NCBI GenBank assembly: GCA_964556705.1
Contig: CAZKXX010000091.1
Location: 1 to 15,353 of the forward strand
DNA length: 15,353 nucleotides
From: CAZKXX01 sp964556705
GTDB taxonomy: Bacteria; Acidobacteriota; Terriglobia; UBA7540
Direction: 5' to 3'
In this document: piece by piece, positions 13,958 through 15,353 of the stretch
How the letters are laid out: the number at the start of each line of letters is the position of its first letter
Numbering within the stretch: the stretch's first letter is position 1
Translations under genes and position numbers: made by a program
Notes under the pieces: generated by a model
What the model saw: the letters and a program-made list of their open reading frames with translations, nothing else
Told to the model about the DNA's origin: nothing
The model's database searches: none

Positions 13958-14710
13958 ATGAGTCAAAAGCCGTACCTTTCGCGTGCTGCCGCGTTGGGTC
14001 TCGCGGTGATCGCGGTTTGCCTCGCGGGCGCGGCTCGCGACCGCACTCCCGCGGCCAAGACCGGCGGCTTCAGCGTTCTCACCGGACGCGAGGGCTGCCA
14101 GGTGGAACTCGATTCAGCTCCTCTGGGAGTGACGGATGCAACGGGCCGGTTCGTCGCCAGCGAGGTTGAGCCGGGCGATCATTACGTGCACGTGGCGTGC
14201 GCGGGAAGGCGCGACGAGGACATCCTGATTACGCTCTCGCCCGGAGAAACCGTCGAACTCAACGTGACCGAGTCAACCACTCCGCCCGTCAGCGAGGAAG
14301 GCTTGGCGGTTGCCGAAAGGCAGCTCAAACTCCGCCAGCACATTCGCGAAGCGGTGGAACTCCGCGCGAGAGGACGCATCGAGGAAGCCGTCCGTCACCT
14401 GCGGGACGCGCGCCGGCTCGATCCTGAAAACGCGGACCTCCACCGCGAATTGGGGATCACTTTTCTTCTCGCCAAGGACTGGAAACGCGCGCGCATCGAA
14501 ATGCTCGAAACCATCCGCCACAGTCCCGATGACGCCGAAGCGCATAACGGGCTCGGCTACGCTCTCGAAAAGATGGGGGACCTTCAGGGCGCTATCGCGG
14601 CGTATCGGGAGGCCGCCAAGCTGGAGCCCGATCACGGTTCCTACCGGCGGCAATACCTGAACGCGATGGCCAAGTGGGTAGCTCAACAGGCCGAGGAAAA
14701 GAAAAAATAA
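13958..14710 (+). CDS. Exported TPR protein with N-terminal PEGA/carboxypeptidase-regulatory-like beta domain
   Basis: A 250-residue protein. Residues 1-25 look like a Sec signal peptide (AAALGLAVIAVCLAGAA). A small beta-rich domain follows at about 38-103 (GCQVELDSAPLGVTDATGRF and DEDILITLSPGETVELNV), resembling PEGA or CarboxypepD_reg-like surface domains. Then come three tetratricopeptide repeats at about 126-159, 160-193 and 194-227 (GRIEEAVRHLRDARRLDPEN, HNGLGYALEKMGDLQGAIAA). The C-terminus is Lys-rich. It is probably a periplasmic protein-interaction scaffold; the partner is unknown. The Cys at 21 is not in a good lipobox. I chose ATG 13958 over a TTG at 13952 because of the promoter geometry. 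It ends 3 nt from the convergent aldolase gene. Confidence 0.85.
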   Translation: MSQKPYLSRAAALGLAVIAVCLAGAARDRTPAAKTGGFSVLTGREGCQVELDSAPLGVTDATGRFVASEVEPGDHYVHVACAGRRDEDILITLSPGETVELNVTESTTPPVSEEGLAVAERQLKLRQHIREAVELRARGRIEEAVRHLRDARRLDPENADLHRELGITFLLAKDWKRARIEMLETIRHSPDDAEAHNGLGYALEKMGDLQGAIAAYREAAKLEPDHGSYRRQYLNAMAKWVAQQAEEKKK

Positions 14711-14713
14711 CTT

Positions 14714-15353
14714 TTATCCTGCGACCTTCTTCTCGGCACGTCCCGCGACAATTTCCCGCAGCACCTTCAGTGCCCGCTCGCAGCCGGTCCGGTCCACGTC
14801 GCAATGCGTGACCATACGCAGCGTCGTGGGCGTGACCCCGTTGGCCAAGACACCTTGAGCTGCGAGCCTGCGGGAGATTTCGAACGAAGTCAGTCCGCTC
14901 GCCTCGACGTCGAAGAAGAGGATGTTAGTCACCACTTTGGCGGGATCAATTCGGATGCCGGGAATTTCGGCGAGTGCCTCGGCAAGGAAGCGGGCGTTTT
15001 CGTGGTCCACGTGCAATCGCCCGGGTGACGCCTCAAGCGCCACCAAGCCGGCTGCGGCGAGAATTCCCGCCTGCCTCATCCCGCCGCCGAGCATCTTGCG
15101 CGCCTGCCGCGCCTCCTCGATGAACTCTTTGCTGCCCACAAGCATTGAACCGACCGGGGCGCCCAGGCCCTTGGAAAGGCAGAACATCACAGAATCAAAT
15201 TTGCGGGTCAGCGCCTCCACCGTCGAGCCGAGCGCCACGGCGGCGTTGAAAATGCGCGCGCCGTCCAGATGGACGGGCACGCCACGTTCGCGCGCGCGGT
15301 CGCAAATTTCGTCTGAAACTTCGAGGGGGTAAACCGTTCCCCCGGCCAAGTTC
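14714..15353 (-). CDS. ltaE: Low-specificity L-threonine aldolase, C-terminal part (truncated by window edge)
   Basis: The reverse-strand frame runs off the right edge. The visible 213 residues are the C-terminal two thirds of a fold-type I PLP enzyme of the threonine aldolase family, which cleaves threonine or allo-threonine to glycine and acetaldehyde. Visible signatures are NLAGGTVYPLE at the edge, VHLDGARIFNAAVALG, and the PLP-lysine motif FCLSKGLGAPVGS (Lys codon 15170-15172). MLGGGMRQAGILAAAGL follows. The small C-terminal domain ends with MVTHCDVD and a Lys-containing tail. The start codon is outside the window; TTG at 15347-15349 is only an internal leucine. Related beta-eliminating lyases share the fold, but the GGGMRQAG segment favours threonine aldolase. 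Confidence 0.92.
   Translation of the reverse strand, partial: NLAGGTVYPLEVSDEICDRARERGVPVHLDGARIFNAAVALGSTVEALTRKFDSVMFCLSKGLGAPVGSMLVGSKEFIEEARQARKMLGGGMRQAGILAAAGLVALEASPGRLHVDHENARFLAEALAEIPGIRIDPAKVVTNILFFDVEASGLTSFEISRRLAAQGVLANGVTPTTLRMVTHCDVDRTGCERALKVLREIVAGRAEKKVAG

Noticed and set aside
1..15353. tRNA, rRNA, CRISPR arrays, insertion sequences, prophage or defence genes
   Set aside because: No characteristic sequence, repeat array, transposase or integrase beyond the house-keeping Xer fragment was seen on either strand.

Overview
The window is GC-rich, densely packed bacterial chromosome. The cell looks Gram-negative: it carries a lipid A gene (lpxD), a DapF-family protein, and several proteins with Sec signal peptides or a lipobox. 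The LuxR-type regulator, the PilZ protein, the M61-PDZ peptidase and the MeaB/epimerase cluster together resemble what I associate with Acidobacteriota. That assignment is an inference from protein style and cannot be proven from this sequence. There is no sign of phage, insertion sequences, CRISPR, tRNA or rRNA. This is mostly core and house-keeping chromosome with some anomalies inside familiar genes.

Layout, left to right. (1) 1-1757, minus strand: the N-terminal half of a XerC/XerD-type recombinase cut by the window edge, a LuxR-type response regulator with a degenerate receiver, and a small PilZ protein. (2) 1758-2283: a gene-poor stretch holding back-to-back promoter candidates and two hairpins. 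(3) 2284-3306, plus: lpxD, full length but interrupted by one in-frame TAG. (4) 3322-5906, minus: an exported M61 peptidase translationally coupled to a PlsC-type acyltransferase. (5) 5970-6953, plus: a PHP-domain hydrolase with a C-terminal membrane segment. (6) 6976-8349, minus: an APC amino-acid permease with an 18-bp perfect palindrome in its leader. (7) 8513-9878, plus: two adjacent SAM-dependent methyltransferases, both with export signals. (8) 9875-13829, minus: a tight five-gene cluster meaB - mce - MBL hydrolase - mtnP - dapF homologue. (9) 13958-14710, plus: an exported TPR protein. (10) 14714-15353, minus: a partial threonine aldolase.

How the genes work together. meaB and the methylmalonyl-CoA epimerase gene serve the propionyl-CoA/methylmalonyl-CoA route; the mutase itself is not in the window. 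mtnP starts methionine salvage. lpxD, plsC and the dapF homologue belong to envelope building. Gene ends are very tight: four convergent junctions have gaps of at most 22 nt or overlap.

Most worth a second look: (a) the DapF homologue has serine at both positions where DapF has its catalytic cysteines; (b) lpxD has a lone amber codon in an otherwise intact gene; (c) the response regulator has lost its phospho-acceptor aspartate; (d) a FAM173-like methyltransferase and an isoaspartyl methyltransferase sit side by side, both predicted to leave the cytoplasm, where SAM is not expected; (e) two genes have -10 elements placed so that their mRNAs would be leaderless. I do not see a convincing wholly new multi-gene system. 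The exported methyltransferase pair and the Ser/Ser DapF come closest.
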